Assembly (NCBI RefSeq): GCF_904849725.1
Contig: NC_058521.1
Coordinates: 338,504,638 to 338,568,637 of the forward strand
DNA from: Hordeum vulgare subsp. vulgare
Lineage: Eukaryota; Streptophyta; Magnoliopsida; Poales; Poaceae
Direction of reading: 5' to 3'
DNA length: 64,000 bases
Every line of letters begins with the position of its first letter. Within the stretch, counting starts at the first letter, position 1. Both the position numbers and the translations under genes were made by a program. This document shows positions 54,690 to 64,000 of the stretch, in pieces. The notes beneath the pieces were generated by a model. It was not told where the DNA came from. It did not search any database and was given only the letters and a program-made list of their open reading frames with translations.

Positions 54690-55935
54690 TTCATATCTAG
54701 ACAATGTCGGCTCTCCTTGAGGAGGATGTCCCATTGGTCCAGCGTTCTTCGGCCCCCAGATCCGAGGGGAGCCGTTCCCGAGAGGCTTCACTCTTTCTCT
54801 GGACACTCCCAAATACAACGGCACAAACAAGCTAGAAGACTGGTTGATCGACCACACCACCGCTCGGGGCAACAAGCGCATAGCAGTCTGCTACGTGCCA
54901 CTCATGTTGACCGGCTCGACCAGGACATGGCTCAACAGCCTTCCAGCCGATAGCGTCAACTCTTGGGTTGACTTCGAGGAGGCGTTCATCCGCAACTTCA
55001 CGGGCACCTACAAGCGCCATGGTCGGCCTCGCGAGCTGACCATGTGCATCCAGAGGCCTGACGAACCACTTCGTGACTATGTCACGCGTTGGACGGAGCT
55101 GCACAACTCCTGCGAAGGAGTGCATGAGGTACAAGCCATTCAATATTTCATTGACGGCTGCCGAGACGGCACTCTACTCAAGCATAAGCTCATGTGCTCC
55201 GAGCCCACCTCTCTAGCGGTGCTCATGGCCAAGGCGGACAAGTACGCCATGGCCGACTCCACGATGCGGGTCAAGGTCACCGCCTCGGACGAAATTGTCC
55301 CCACGCCGTCTACTCCCAAGCCGGATCGCGACAATCGAGGCGGCCAGAACAACAAGCGCAAGGCGGATCAATTTGATTCGCGCTCTACAAGCAAATGGGT
55401 GGCTAGCGTGGAGGAAGAGGCGCCGGCTACTCAAGCCGGCTCTCAGCGGCAGTGGACCGGCAAGAACAACTGGCAGCCCAAGCTCACATTCGAGCAAATG
55501 CTCGACGCACCATGCAAGATGCACACTGGGGCGAAGCCGACCACTCATACCCTCCGACGGTGTAGCTTTGCACAACGACTGTCGCGAGGAGAAGGTGTGC
55601 CGTCTCCCCCGTCGGCAGCTGCGGCGCCTCGTGCTCCGGCTCGTGGGCCGTTTCCGGCTGCACCACCACTGCCTCACAACGACGGCCGTCTCCACAACGA
55701 GTACCCCCATCAAGACGGAGTTTATGTCGTCTTCACCAGCGAGGGTGATGACAATCATAGCCAGCGACAACGTCGGCGTGAGGTGAACGCTACGGTCCCC
55801 CTGGTTCCCCAATTCATGCATTGGTCTGAAAAGCCCATTACGTGGAGCCGGGCTGACCATCATGCGGTGATGCCGAACCCTGGCTCATACGCACTCGTCC
55901 TTGACCCCACCTTCGCCTTCAAGAGGCTCACTTGA
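54690..55935 (+). pseudogene. gag: gag of Tat-like Gypsy element
   Basis: The frame reads from before TLSLDTPKYNGTNKLEDWL (about 54790). The retrotransposon gag domain spans MLTGSTRTWLNSLPADSV, FEEAFIRNFTGTYKR and YVTRWTELHNSCEGVHEV. It is followed by AVLMAKADKYAMADSTMR and a basic region that should bind RNA, but no clear CCHC knuckle is present. A TGA at 55933 separates it from the protease where readthrough in one frame would be expected. Coding is GC-rich, unlike the neighbours. Confidence 0.8.
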
Positions 55936-56538
55936 TGGTTCTCCCGGGTGTTGGTCGATGGCGGCAGCAGCATAAACATCCTCTACGGTGACACCTTCCT
56001 CATGCTTGGGCTAAAGGAGAAGGACCTCCAGCCGACCAGCACTGTCTTCCACGGCATCGTGCCGGGACAGTCCTACTCGCCGATCGGCAAAATCCAACTG
56101 GATGTCCTCTTCGGCGATAAGGCACACTTCCCCCGAGAACCAATCTGGTTTGAGGTGGTGGATATCAATAGCCCGTACCACGCGTTGCTGGGCAGGCCGG
56201 CTCTAGCCAAGTTCATGGCTATCTCCCACTACACCTACCTCAAGATGAAGATGATGGGTCCAACGGGCATCATCAACATTGCTGGCGACTACAAGAAGTC
56301 GCTCGAGTGTGCACAAGACAGCAGCCGTCTGGTCGTCGCCTTGGTGATTGCTGAGGAAAAGAGGCAGATCGACCGGCTCGTGGCTCAGGCTACCGAGCAG
56401 CCAGCGATCCCTAATCCACCATCCCAGTCGGGCAGCGAAGGGTCATTCAAGCCGACCAAGGAGACCAAGCAGGTGCCACTCGACCCTGCAAACTCCAAGC
56501 AGTGCGTCAACATCGGTGCTAATCTCAACACCAAATAG
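55936..56538 (+). pseudogene. Protease region of Tat-like Gypsy element
   Basis: VLVDGGSSINILYGDT holds the aspartic protease site in the Tat form (D-G-G-S). The flap and C-terminal motif YHALLGRPALAKFM follow. TAG at 56536 interrupts the polyprotein. Confidence 0.8.
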
Positions 56539-57671
56539 GAAGGCGAGCTCGTCGACTTCCTCCGTGAGAATCGAGACATCTTTGCATGGTCTTCCAAAGA
56601 CATGCCAAGATTTCCGAGGAAGTACGCCGAGCACAAGCTTCATGTGCGGCCGGATGCCAAGCCGGTGAAAGAACCCTTGCGCCCCTTCGCCAGGGAAAGC
56701 GGCGCACAATTCGAGAATAAATCGCCCGGCTGCTCGCATCCAGCTTCATAATGGAGGTTTTCCACCCGGACTGGTTGGCCAATCCAGTCCTGGTGCTGAA
56801 GAAGAACAACACATGGCGAATGTGTATCGACTACATGAGCCTGAATAAGCGTGCCCGAAAGACCCTTTCGCCTTGCCCAGGATAGATCAAGTGATCGACT
56901 CCACAGCCGATTGCGAATTGTTGTCCTTTCTGGACGCTTATTCCGGCTACCATCAAATCAACATGGATCCGGCTGATCAACTGAAGTCCTCCTTCATCAC
57001 ACCCTTCGGGGCCTACTGCTACACCACCATGACGTTCGGACTGAAGAACGCTGGTGCTACTTTTCAGTGTTGCATGCAGCAATGCCTCTTGCCGCAGATC
57101 GGCAGGAACATCCACGTCTATGTGGATGACATCGTCGTCAACACGATGCAGCACTTCGGTCTCCTTGAAGACTTGCGAGAGACGTTCGCCAATCTGCACA
57201 AATAGAAGATCCGGCTCAACCCGAAGAAGTGCGTCTTTGGGGTTCCAGGCGGCAAGCTCTTTGGTTTCTTCGTGTCCGCTCGTGGCATTGAAGCAAACCC
57301 TAAGAAGATCGGAACCATCGAGCGGATGGTGAACTGGCTCGAATCCTCGATGTCCAAAAGTTCGTCGGTTACCTGGCATCCCTTAGCCGGTTCATCAGCC
57401 GGCTGGGCGAGAAGGCGCTTCCACTCTATCAATTGATGAAGAAGACGACCAAGTTCGAGTGGAACGACCACGCAGACGAAGCCTTACACGACCTCAAGCG
57501 CGTCATCTCAAGCCTGCCAATCTTGGCGGCGCCGGCTGAAAGGGAACCCATCCTCATCTACATCGCGGCAACCACTCGCGTGGTTAGTGTGGTTCTGGTA
57601 GTAGAGCACAAGGAGGAGGGAAAGGTACTGTTAGTGCAGCGCCCTATATACTACCTCAGCGAGGTCTTGTC
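56539..57671 (+). pseudogene. pol: RT and start of RNase H, Tat-like Gypsy element
   Basis: The frame reads ELVDFLRENRDIFAWS, then breaks near 56690. RT motifs follow in other frames: EVFHPDWLANPVLVLKK and WRMCIDY (56750-56835), LDAYSGYHQI (about 56932), TFGLKNAGATFQ and YVDDIVV (57119-57139). A stop at 57203 and a frame break near 57350 follow. The RNase H beginning (TTKFEWNDHADEALHDLK) is cut at 57671. Confidence 0.85.
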
Positions 57672-58763
57672 TGTTGGACATATGCCCTAGAGGCAATGAT
57701 AAATTAGTTATTATTATACTTCTTTGTTCATGATAATCGTTTATTATCCATGTTATAATTGTATTGATTGGAAACATAAATACATGTGTGGATACATAGA
57801 CAAAACACTGTCCCTAGTAAGCCTCTAGTTGACTAGCTCGTTGATCAAAGATGGTCAAGGTTTCCTGAACATAGACAAGTGTTGTCACTTGATAACGGGA
57901 TCAAATCATTAGGAGAATCATGTGATGGACAAGACCCAAACTATGAACGTAGCATGTGATCGTATCATTTTATTGCTATTGTTTTCTGCGTGTCAAGTAT
58001 TCATTCCTATGACCATGAGATCATGTAACTCACTGACACCGAAGGAATACCTTGTGTGTATCAAATGTCACAACGTAGCTGGGTGACTATATAGCTTCTC
58101 TACACGTATCTCCGAAGGTGTCCCTTGAGTTAGCATGGATCAAGACTAGGATTTGTTACTCCGTGTGATGGAGAGGTATCTCGGGGCCCACATGGTAATA
58201 CAACATCACATACAAGCCTTGCAAGCAATGTGACTCAAGTGTAAGTCACGGGATCTTGTGTTACGAAATGAGTAAAGAGACTTGCTGGTAACGAGATTAA
58301 AATAGGTATAGGGATACCGACGATCAAATCTCGGGCAAGTACCATACCGAAGGACAAAGGGAATGTTATACAGGATTATATGAATCCTTGGCACAAAGGT
58401 TCAACCGATAAAATCTTCGTAGAATATGTAGGATCCAATATGGGCATCCGGGTCCCGATATTGGATATTGATCGAGAACTGTCTCGGGTCATGTCTACAT
58501 AGCTCTCGAACCTATAGGGTCTGCACACTTAAGGTTCGATGATATTTTAGTATAGTTGAGTTATATGTGTTGGTGACCGAAGGTTGTTCGAAGTCCCGGA
58601 TGAGATCACGAAAGTCACGAGGGTTTTCGGAATGGTCCGGAAACGAAGAATGATATATAAGAAGTTGGTGTTTGGATTCCGGAAAGTTTTCGGGCATTAC
58701 CGAGAGTGTACGTGGAGTGACAAATGGGTTCCGAGGTCCAACTGGGTGGTCCCACCACACCGC
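57672..58763 (+). mobile_element. BARE/Angela-like LTR, 3'-truncated by insertion
   Basis: Starts TGTTGGACATATGCCCTAGAGGC, clearly related to 10756 and 17673 but well diverged. About 1.09 kb remains before the Athila-lineage LTR begins. The rest should lie beyond the window. Whether this was a solo LTR or a full element cannot be told. Confidence 0.85.
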
Positions 58764-60271
58764 TGCTGCCTCTTGAGCTTGCGTTGGTTTTTCCCATGAA
58801 GAGGAAAGGGTGATGTAGCACAGCAGCAGTAAGTATTTCCCTCAGTTTGAGAACCAAGGTATCAATCTAGTAGGAGAATCGCGCCTAGTCCAGAGTACCT
58901 GCGCAAACACAAACGAGCTTGCACCAAACGCTATAAAGGGGTTGTCAATCCCTTCAAGATTGATTGCAAAGTGAGATCTGAAGGCGCAAAGTGCAACGAA
59001 GTAAAAGTGTAAGGCTGAAAGTATGATGTGAAGTAGACCCCGGGGCCATAGTGTTCACTAGAGGCTTCTCTAAAAATAGCAAATAATACGGTGGGCGAAC
59101 AAATTACTGTCGAGCAATTGATAGAACCGTGCAAAGTCATGACGATATCTAACGCAATGATCATACATATAGGCATCACGTCCGAGACAAGTAGACCGAT
59201 ACTTTTTGCATCTACTACTATTACTCCACACATCGACCGCTATCCAACATGCATCTAGTGTATTCAGTTCATGACGAACAGAGTAACGCCTTAAGCAAGA
59301 TGACATGATGTAGAGGGATAAACTCAAACCAATGATGTAAACCCCATCTTTTTACCCTTGATGGCAACAACACGATGCGTGCCTCGCTACCCCTTCTGTC
59401 ACTGGGTGAGGTCACCGCATGGTATGAACCCAAAACCAAGCACTTATCCCATTGCAAGAATCATAGATCAAGTTGGTAAAACAAAACGCACAACTCGAAG
59501 AGAATTACAAGGATATGAAATCATGCAGATAAGAGATCACAAGAAACTCAAATAAGATTCATAGATAATCTGATCAAAAATCCACAATTCATCGGATCTC
59601 GACAAACACACCGCAAAAGAAGATTACATTGGATAGATCTCCATGAAGATCATGGAGAACTTTGCATTGAAGATCCAAGAGAGAGAAGAAGCCATCTAAC
59701 TACTAGCTATGGACCCGAAGGTCTATGGTGAACTACTCACGCATCATCGGAGAGGTCATGGTGTTGATGAAGAAGCCCTCCGTATCCGAATCCCCCCTCC
59801 GGCAGGGCACCAGAACGTGTTCGAGATGGGATCTTGTGGAGACGGAAGCTTGCGGCGGCGGAAAAGTATTTTCGTGGATCTCTCGCATAGTTTTGGAATT
59901 TTCAGTAATTTATAGGCAGAAGAGGTAGGGCAGACGAGCCATAGGGGGCCCACAAGCCTGCTAGGCGCGGCCCCCCCTGGCCGCACCTAGGGGGCTTGTG
60001 GGGTCCCTTGGTGGCCCCTGCGTTGGTTCTCAAGTCTCGTGCGTGTCTTCTGTTCCGGAAAAAATCTTTTCGGAAGTTTTATTCCGTTTGGACACAGTTT
60101 AAAATCCTCCTTTGAAAAGGGTCAAAAACACGGAAAAAACAGGAACTGACACTTGGCACTGAGTTAATAAGTTAGTCCTAAAAAGATATAAAAGGCATAC
60201 AAAACATCCAAAGTTTGACAAGATAATACCATGGAACCATCAAAAATTATAGATACGTTGGATACATATCA
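58764..60271 (-). repeat. 3' LTR of Athila-lineage element
   Basis: On the minus strand it starts TGATATGTATCCAACGTATC at 60271 and ends GCTCAAGAGGCAGCA at 58764 (or three bases earlier, 58767). About 1.5 kb. The TATA box CTATAAATTA is at 59915-59906. A purine-rich GCTTGGGGATGC precedes the start. Confidence 0.8.
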
Positions 60272-62957
60272 AGCATCCCCAAGCTTAACTCCTGCTCGTC
60301 CTCGAGTAGGGAAGTGATAAAGACTGAATTTTTGATGTGGAAAGCTACCTAGCATAGTTGTTCTTTGTAACTTCTTTCAAGTGACATGTATGTTCAGATC
60401 CGTAAGATTCAAAACAATAGTTTGCTATTGACATGAAAGCAATAATACTTCAAGCAAACTAGCAAGGTAATCATGAACTTTTGAAATAACATGGCCAAAG
60501 AAAGTTATCCCTACAAAATCATATAGTCTGGCTATGCTCCATAACCCCCACACAACTAATTTAAATCATGCAGAACCCCGGTATTGGCCAAGTAATTGTT
60601 TTCACACTCTTACTTTCTGAAACCTTTTTCAACTCTTACGCAATACATGAGCGTGAGCCATGGATATAGCACTATGGTGGAATAGAGTGTGGTGGTGGTT
60701 GTGAGATAAAAAGGAGGAGATGGTCACATTGACTCGGCGTATTAAAGGGCTATGGAGATGCCCATTAATAGATATCAATGTGAATGAGTAGGGATTGCCA
60801 TACAAAGGATGCACTAGAGCTATAAGTATGTGAAAGCTCAAAAGGAGAACTAGTGGGTGTGCATCCAACTTGCTTGCTCACGAAGACCTAGGGCAATTTT
60901 GAGGAAGCCCATCATTGGAATATACAAGCCAAGTTATATAATGAAGATTCCCACTAGCATATGGTGGTGACAAAATGAGAGGCTCTCGATCATGAAGAAC
61001 ATGGTGCTATTATGAAGCACAAGTGTGGAAAGAGATAGTAGCATTGTCCCTTCTCTCTTTTTCTCCCTCTTTTTTTATTTTTTTGTTTGGGCTCTTTGGC
61101 CTCTTTCCATATCTCCTTTTTCTGTGTGGGAAACTTTGGCCTATTTTTTTATATATATTTCCTCACATGGACAATGCTATAATAATGATGATCATCACAC
61201 TTTTATTTACTCATAGCTCAAAGCTTAGAACGATGATGACTCTATAAGAAATGCCTCCGGCAGTGTACCGGGATGTGCAACGATCTAGCTTGGCGTATGA
61301 CATTGAAACATCTTGCTAGCTATCTTACGATCATGCAATGGCAATATGAGAGTGACGGCACAAGTCATGAGAAGAAACGGTGGGAGTTGCATGGCAATAT
61401 ATCTCGGAATGGCTATGAAAATGCCATAGTAGGTAAGTATGGTGGCTGTTTTGAGGAAGGCATATGGTGGGTTTGTGCACCGGCGAAAATTGCACGGTAC
61501 TAGAGAGGCTAGCAATGGTGGAAGGTGAAAGTGCATATATACCATGGACTCACATTAGTTATGAAGAACTCACATATTGCGAATTTTCTTATTAGTAATC
61601 GAAACAAAGTGCTAGACGCATACTCCTAGGGGAAGGGTTGGTAGGTGTAAACCATCGCGCGATCCCGACCGCAACGTAAAGGATGACAATCAATAGATCA
61701 ATTATGCTCCGACTTCCTAACATAGCGGTTCACCATACGTGCATGTTACGGGAATCACTAACTTCAACACAAGTGTTTCTAGATTCACAACACCCTACTA
61801 ACATAACTCTTAATATTACCGAATCCACGTCTCAAAACTAATTGAGAGGAATCAAACTTCTCTTTCTACTCAATGGACATGAAGATGGAAGTTTTTGTAT
61901 CCTCTTTTGGGTACCTATCGCCTTCGGAACTACTTTCATAGCACAAGCCAACTACCAAGTTACGCACTGTCGTGCTCTAAAAAGATCTAAGTGAAGCACA
62001 TAGAGCAAAATTGTCTAGCTCAAAAGATATAAGTGAAGCACAATGAGCATTCTAGCAAATTCACGATGAGTGCATGTCTCTCTCAAAAGGTGTGCATCAA
62101 GGATGATTGTGACACAAAAAAAGACTCCTACGATACAAGATGCTCCAAGCAAGACACATATCATGTGGTGAATAAAAATATAGCTCCAAGAAATGCTACC
62201 GATGGATTGAAGACGAAAGAGGGGATGCCTTCCCGGGGCATCCCCAAGCTTAGGCTTTTTGGTGTCCTTGAATTTGGCTTGGGATGCCTTGGGCATCCCC
62301 AAGCTTGAGCTCTTTCCACTATTTTTCCATTTGTCCATGAGAATATCACCCAAAACTTGAAAACTTCACAACACAAAACTTAAATAGAAACTCGTGATAT
62401 CATTACCACAAGAAAACAAACTACCACCTCTTTAGGTACTGTACAAATCTTGATTTCTATTTATATTGGTGTTAGAATACTGTATTCTCACTTTTCCATG
62501 GCTAGTACCCCCTGATACTATCCATAGTTTCATCGAAACAAGCAACCAACTCAACAAAAGCAAAATCTGTCAAAAACAGACCAGTCTGTAGAAATCTGTA
62601 TACTTCGTATACTTCGGGTACCTCAAAAATTCTGAAAAATTACGACAGCCTGGGAAAAAGGCATATCAACCAGCAGCAAAAAGAATCAACTCAAAATATC
62701 TTTCTGAATAAAAATGAACAATAATTTCATGAGTGAAAAGTTTCTGTCTTTTTCCAGCAGGATCAAACAACTATCACCAAAACTAGCCATAAAGGTTTTG
62801 CTTGGCTCAAACACAAAAAGAAACACAAAAAACACAACCATAACAGAATTATGATGGTGCGGACGCAACAAAACAGAAAGAAAAAGATAAATTCATTGGG
62901 TTGCCTCCCAACAAGCGCTATTGTTTAACGCCCTTGGCTAGGCATAAGGTGATGGAA
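60272..62957 (-). other. Non-coding internal region of Athila-lineage element
   Basis: 2.7 kb with no supported gene where pol would be expected. Holds two direct copies of GGCATCCCCAAGCTT (62239 and 62292) and a third form at 60272-60287 next to the LTR. These look like repeated polypurine tracts (minus strand AAGCTTGGGGATGC). Confidence 0.6.
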
Positions 62958-63791
62958 TCACGTATTGTCGTCTTTGGTGCTCAAACCATATGTAGCCCTC
63001 ATCATGGATTCATAAGGCAATCTTATTTTCTTTCTAGGAAAATGCTCCATGCCCTTATTTGAAGGAAATTGAAATCTAATATTCCCTTCCTTCATATCGA
63101 TGATAGCACCAATAGTCCTTAGGAAAGGTCTACCAAGAATGATAGGGCGTGTAGGATTGCAATCAATATCAAGCACAATGAAATACACGGGTACATAGTT
63201 CCTATTTGCAATAATAAGAACATAATTGATCCTTCCCATGGGTTTCTTGACAGTAGAATCCGCAAGATGCAAATTAAAAGAACACTCCTCAATCTCATTA
63301 AAGCCCAGAACATCACATAAAGACTTTGGAATCGCGGAAACACTAGCACCCAAATCACACAAAGCATTGCATTCATAGTTTTTGATTTTGATTTTGATAG
63401 TAGGTTCCCACTCATCATGAAGATTTATAGGGATAGAAACTTCCAACTCAAGTTTCTCTTCAAGAGATTTTATCATAGCATCGACGATATGATCGGTAAA
63501 GGCCTTGTTTTGGCTATAAGCGTGTGGAGAGTTTAGCATGGATTGCATCAAGGAAATGCATTCAATAAAGGAGAAACTATCATAATTGAATTCCTTGAAA
63601 TCGAAATTAGTAGTTTCATTACTACTCAAAGTTTTGATATCTTCTACTCCATTTTCAATGCTTTTAGCATCAAGATAGATGGACGCCGAATCATTGGGGC
63701 ATTTTTTAACCAAAGTGGATTCATATCCAGCCCCATAATCATTAGGTTTGACACAAGAAAACAAAGATTCAATGGGAGTCACACCAAGCAC
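62958..63791 (-). CDS. gag C-terminus/protease of Athila-lineage element
   Basis: An open frame of 277 residues on the minus strand. The aspartic protease region carries LCDLGASVSAIPKSLCD (active-site D-L-G-A, about residues 144-160) and PIILGRPFLRTIGAIID (about residues 215-231), both diagnostic of the Athila branch. The upstream half is gag-like linker. The start codon is only the first Met of the open stretch; the natural polyprotein begins further right, with a stop near 63810. It should process the element's gag. Confidence 0.75.
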   Translation of the reverse strand: MLGVTPIESLFSCVKPNDYGAGYESTLVKKCPNDSASIYLDAKSIENGVEDIKTLSSNETTNFDFKEFNYDSFSFIECISLMQSMLNSPHAYSQNKAFTDHIVDAMIKSLEEKLELEVSIPINLHDEWEPTIKIKIKNYECNALCDLGASVSAIPKSLCDVLGFNEIEECSFNLHLADSTVKKPMGRINYVLIIANRNYVPVYFIVLDIDCNPTRPIILGRPFLRTIGAIIDMKEGNIRFQFPSNKGMEHFPRKKIRLPYESMMRATYGLSTKDDNT

Positions 63792-63809
63792 TTTAAGATC
63801 TTCGTGATT

Positions 63810-63995
63810 CTAATCACGACAACACGCCTTTTTAAGCCATTCATGTCTAGCACGAATTTGGGCGGTTCTTTCTTTGCTCTCACTCATGGAAACACGCATA
63901 GCTTTCAAAGTTTCATCCATATTGATCTTGGGAGGAGCACATCTAACTTTCAAAGCATCAATATCACTAGACATTCTATCAACGCTCCTAGCCAA
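63810..63995 (-). pseudogene. gag fragment of Athila-lineage element
   Basis: On the minus strand reads MSSDIDALKVRCAPPKIN and ESKERTAQIRARHEWLKKACC, then a stop at 63810 before the protease frame. A basic, partly helical stretch. It continues beyond the window. Confidence 0.55.
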
Positions 63996-64000
63996 ATCAT

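Larger units (their letters stand above)
53000..57671 (+). mobile_element. Tat-like Gypsy element, truncated
   Basis: A probable 5' LTR (about 53000-54085), disturbed leader, gag 54690-55935, protease 55936-56538, and RT to the start of RNase H at 57671, where a BARE-like LTR is inserted. The order gag-protease-RT-RNase H and the motifs DGGSSINILY, YHALLGRPAL and YVDDIVV fit the Tat branch of Gypsy. Integrase and 3' LTR are not in the window. The left border is approximate because there is no second LTR for comparison, and no primer binding site was recognised. Confidence 0.75.
58764..64000 (-). mobile_element. Athila-lineage Gypsy element (minus strand, part)
   Basis: On the minus strand: gag C-terminus (63995-63810), protease (63791-62958), long non-coding region, polypurine tract, and 3' LTR 60271-58764. 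No RT, RNase H or integrase is present between the protease and LTR, so it belongs to, or decayed into, a non-autonomous form such as the Sabrina-like elements of Triticeae (family name from memory). The 5' part is outside the window. Confidence 0.8.

Overview
This window is intergenic DNA from a large grass genome. It is almost certainly Triticeae (wheat, Aegilops, barley or rye group): it holds a BARE/WIS/Angela-type Copia element, an Athila-lineage Gypsy element with the LTR start typical of wheat and barley repeats, SIRE/Maximus-lineage Copia elements and a Stowaway MITE. The species cannot be told from the sequence. No intact host gene, tRNA, rRNA or CRISPR array was seen. Element names are from memory, with no database search.

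Layout, left to right. (1) 1-6637: right part of a plus-strand SIRE-type element (A), with a gag remnant, no pol, a broken additional ORF (aORF), a polypurine tract and a 3' LTR. (2) 6638-7795: Gypsy LTR fragment. (3) 7796-10755 and 19415-19690: unclassified DNA split by a complete Angela/BARE-type element (10756-19414, target duplication GGGGG). (4) 19728-33600 and 36621-52380: two direct copies of an unclassified element of about 3.2-3.6 kb, built from ~1.06 kb units and each preceded by a ~365 bp inverted-repeat element. The first copy is split by a minus-strand SIRE-type element B (20676-31385, target duplication AAAGT). The second is split by a complete plus-strand SIRE-type element C (37911-50012, target duplication CTCGT). 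(5) 33960-35283, between these copies: a minus-strand multi-exon fragment of a host gene for an ASCH-domain (ASC-1/TRIP4-like) protein, ended by a TRIM-like element. (6) About 53000-57671: Tat-like Gypsy element with gag, protease and reverse transcriptase remnants. It is cut by a BARE-like LTR (57672-58763), which is cut in turn by a minus-strand Athila-lineage element (58764 to the window end).

The most interesting theme lies in A, B and C. Each carries a long aORF downstream of pol or of the place of pol. The three aORFs are very different but share a short QFYxT block. B and C have a second TATA box and an intron-like leader just before the aORF. In C, arrays of a 15-bp interrupted palindrome lie upstream of the TATA box in both LTRs and upstream of the internal TATA box, in opposite orientation. 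A has the same layout with a different palindrome that shares the core CGGT-ACY-ACCG. This suggests a lineage-wide, two-promoter regulatory module that changes its motif from family to family.

Relative ages from LTR comparison by eye: B is oldest (LTRs about 8-9% different), Angela intermediate (about 5%) and C youngest (about a dozen substitutions in 1.44 kb). All coding regions are broken by stops or frameshifts, so nothing here looks autonomously active.
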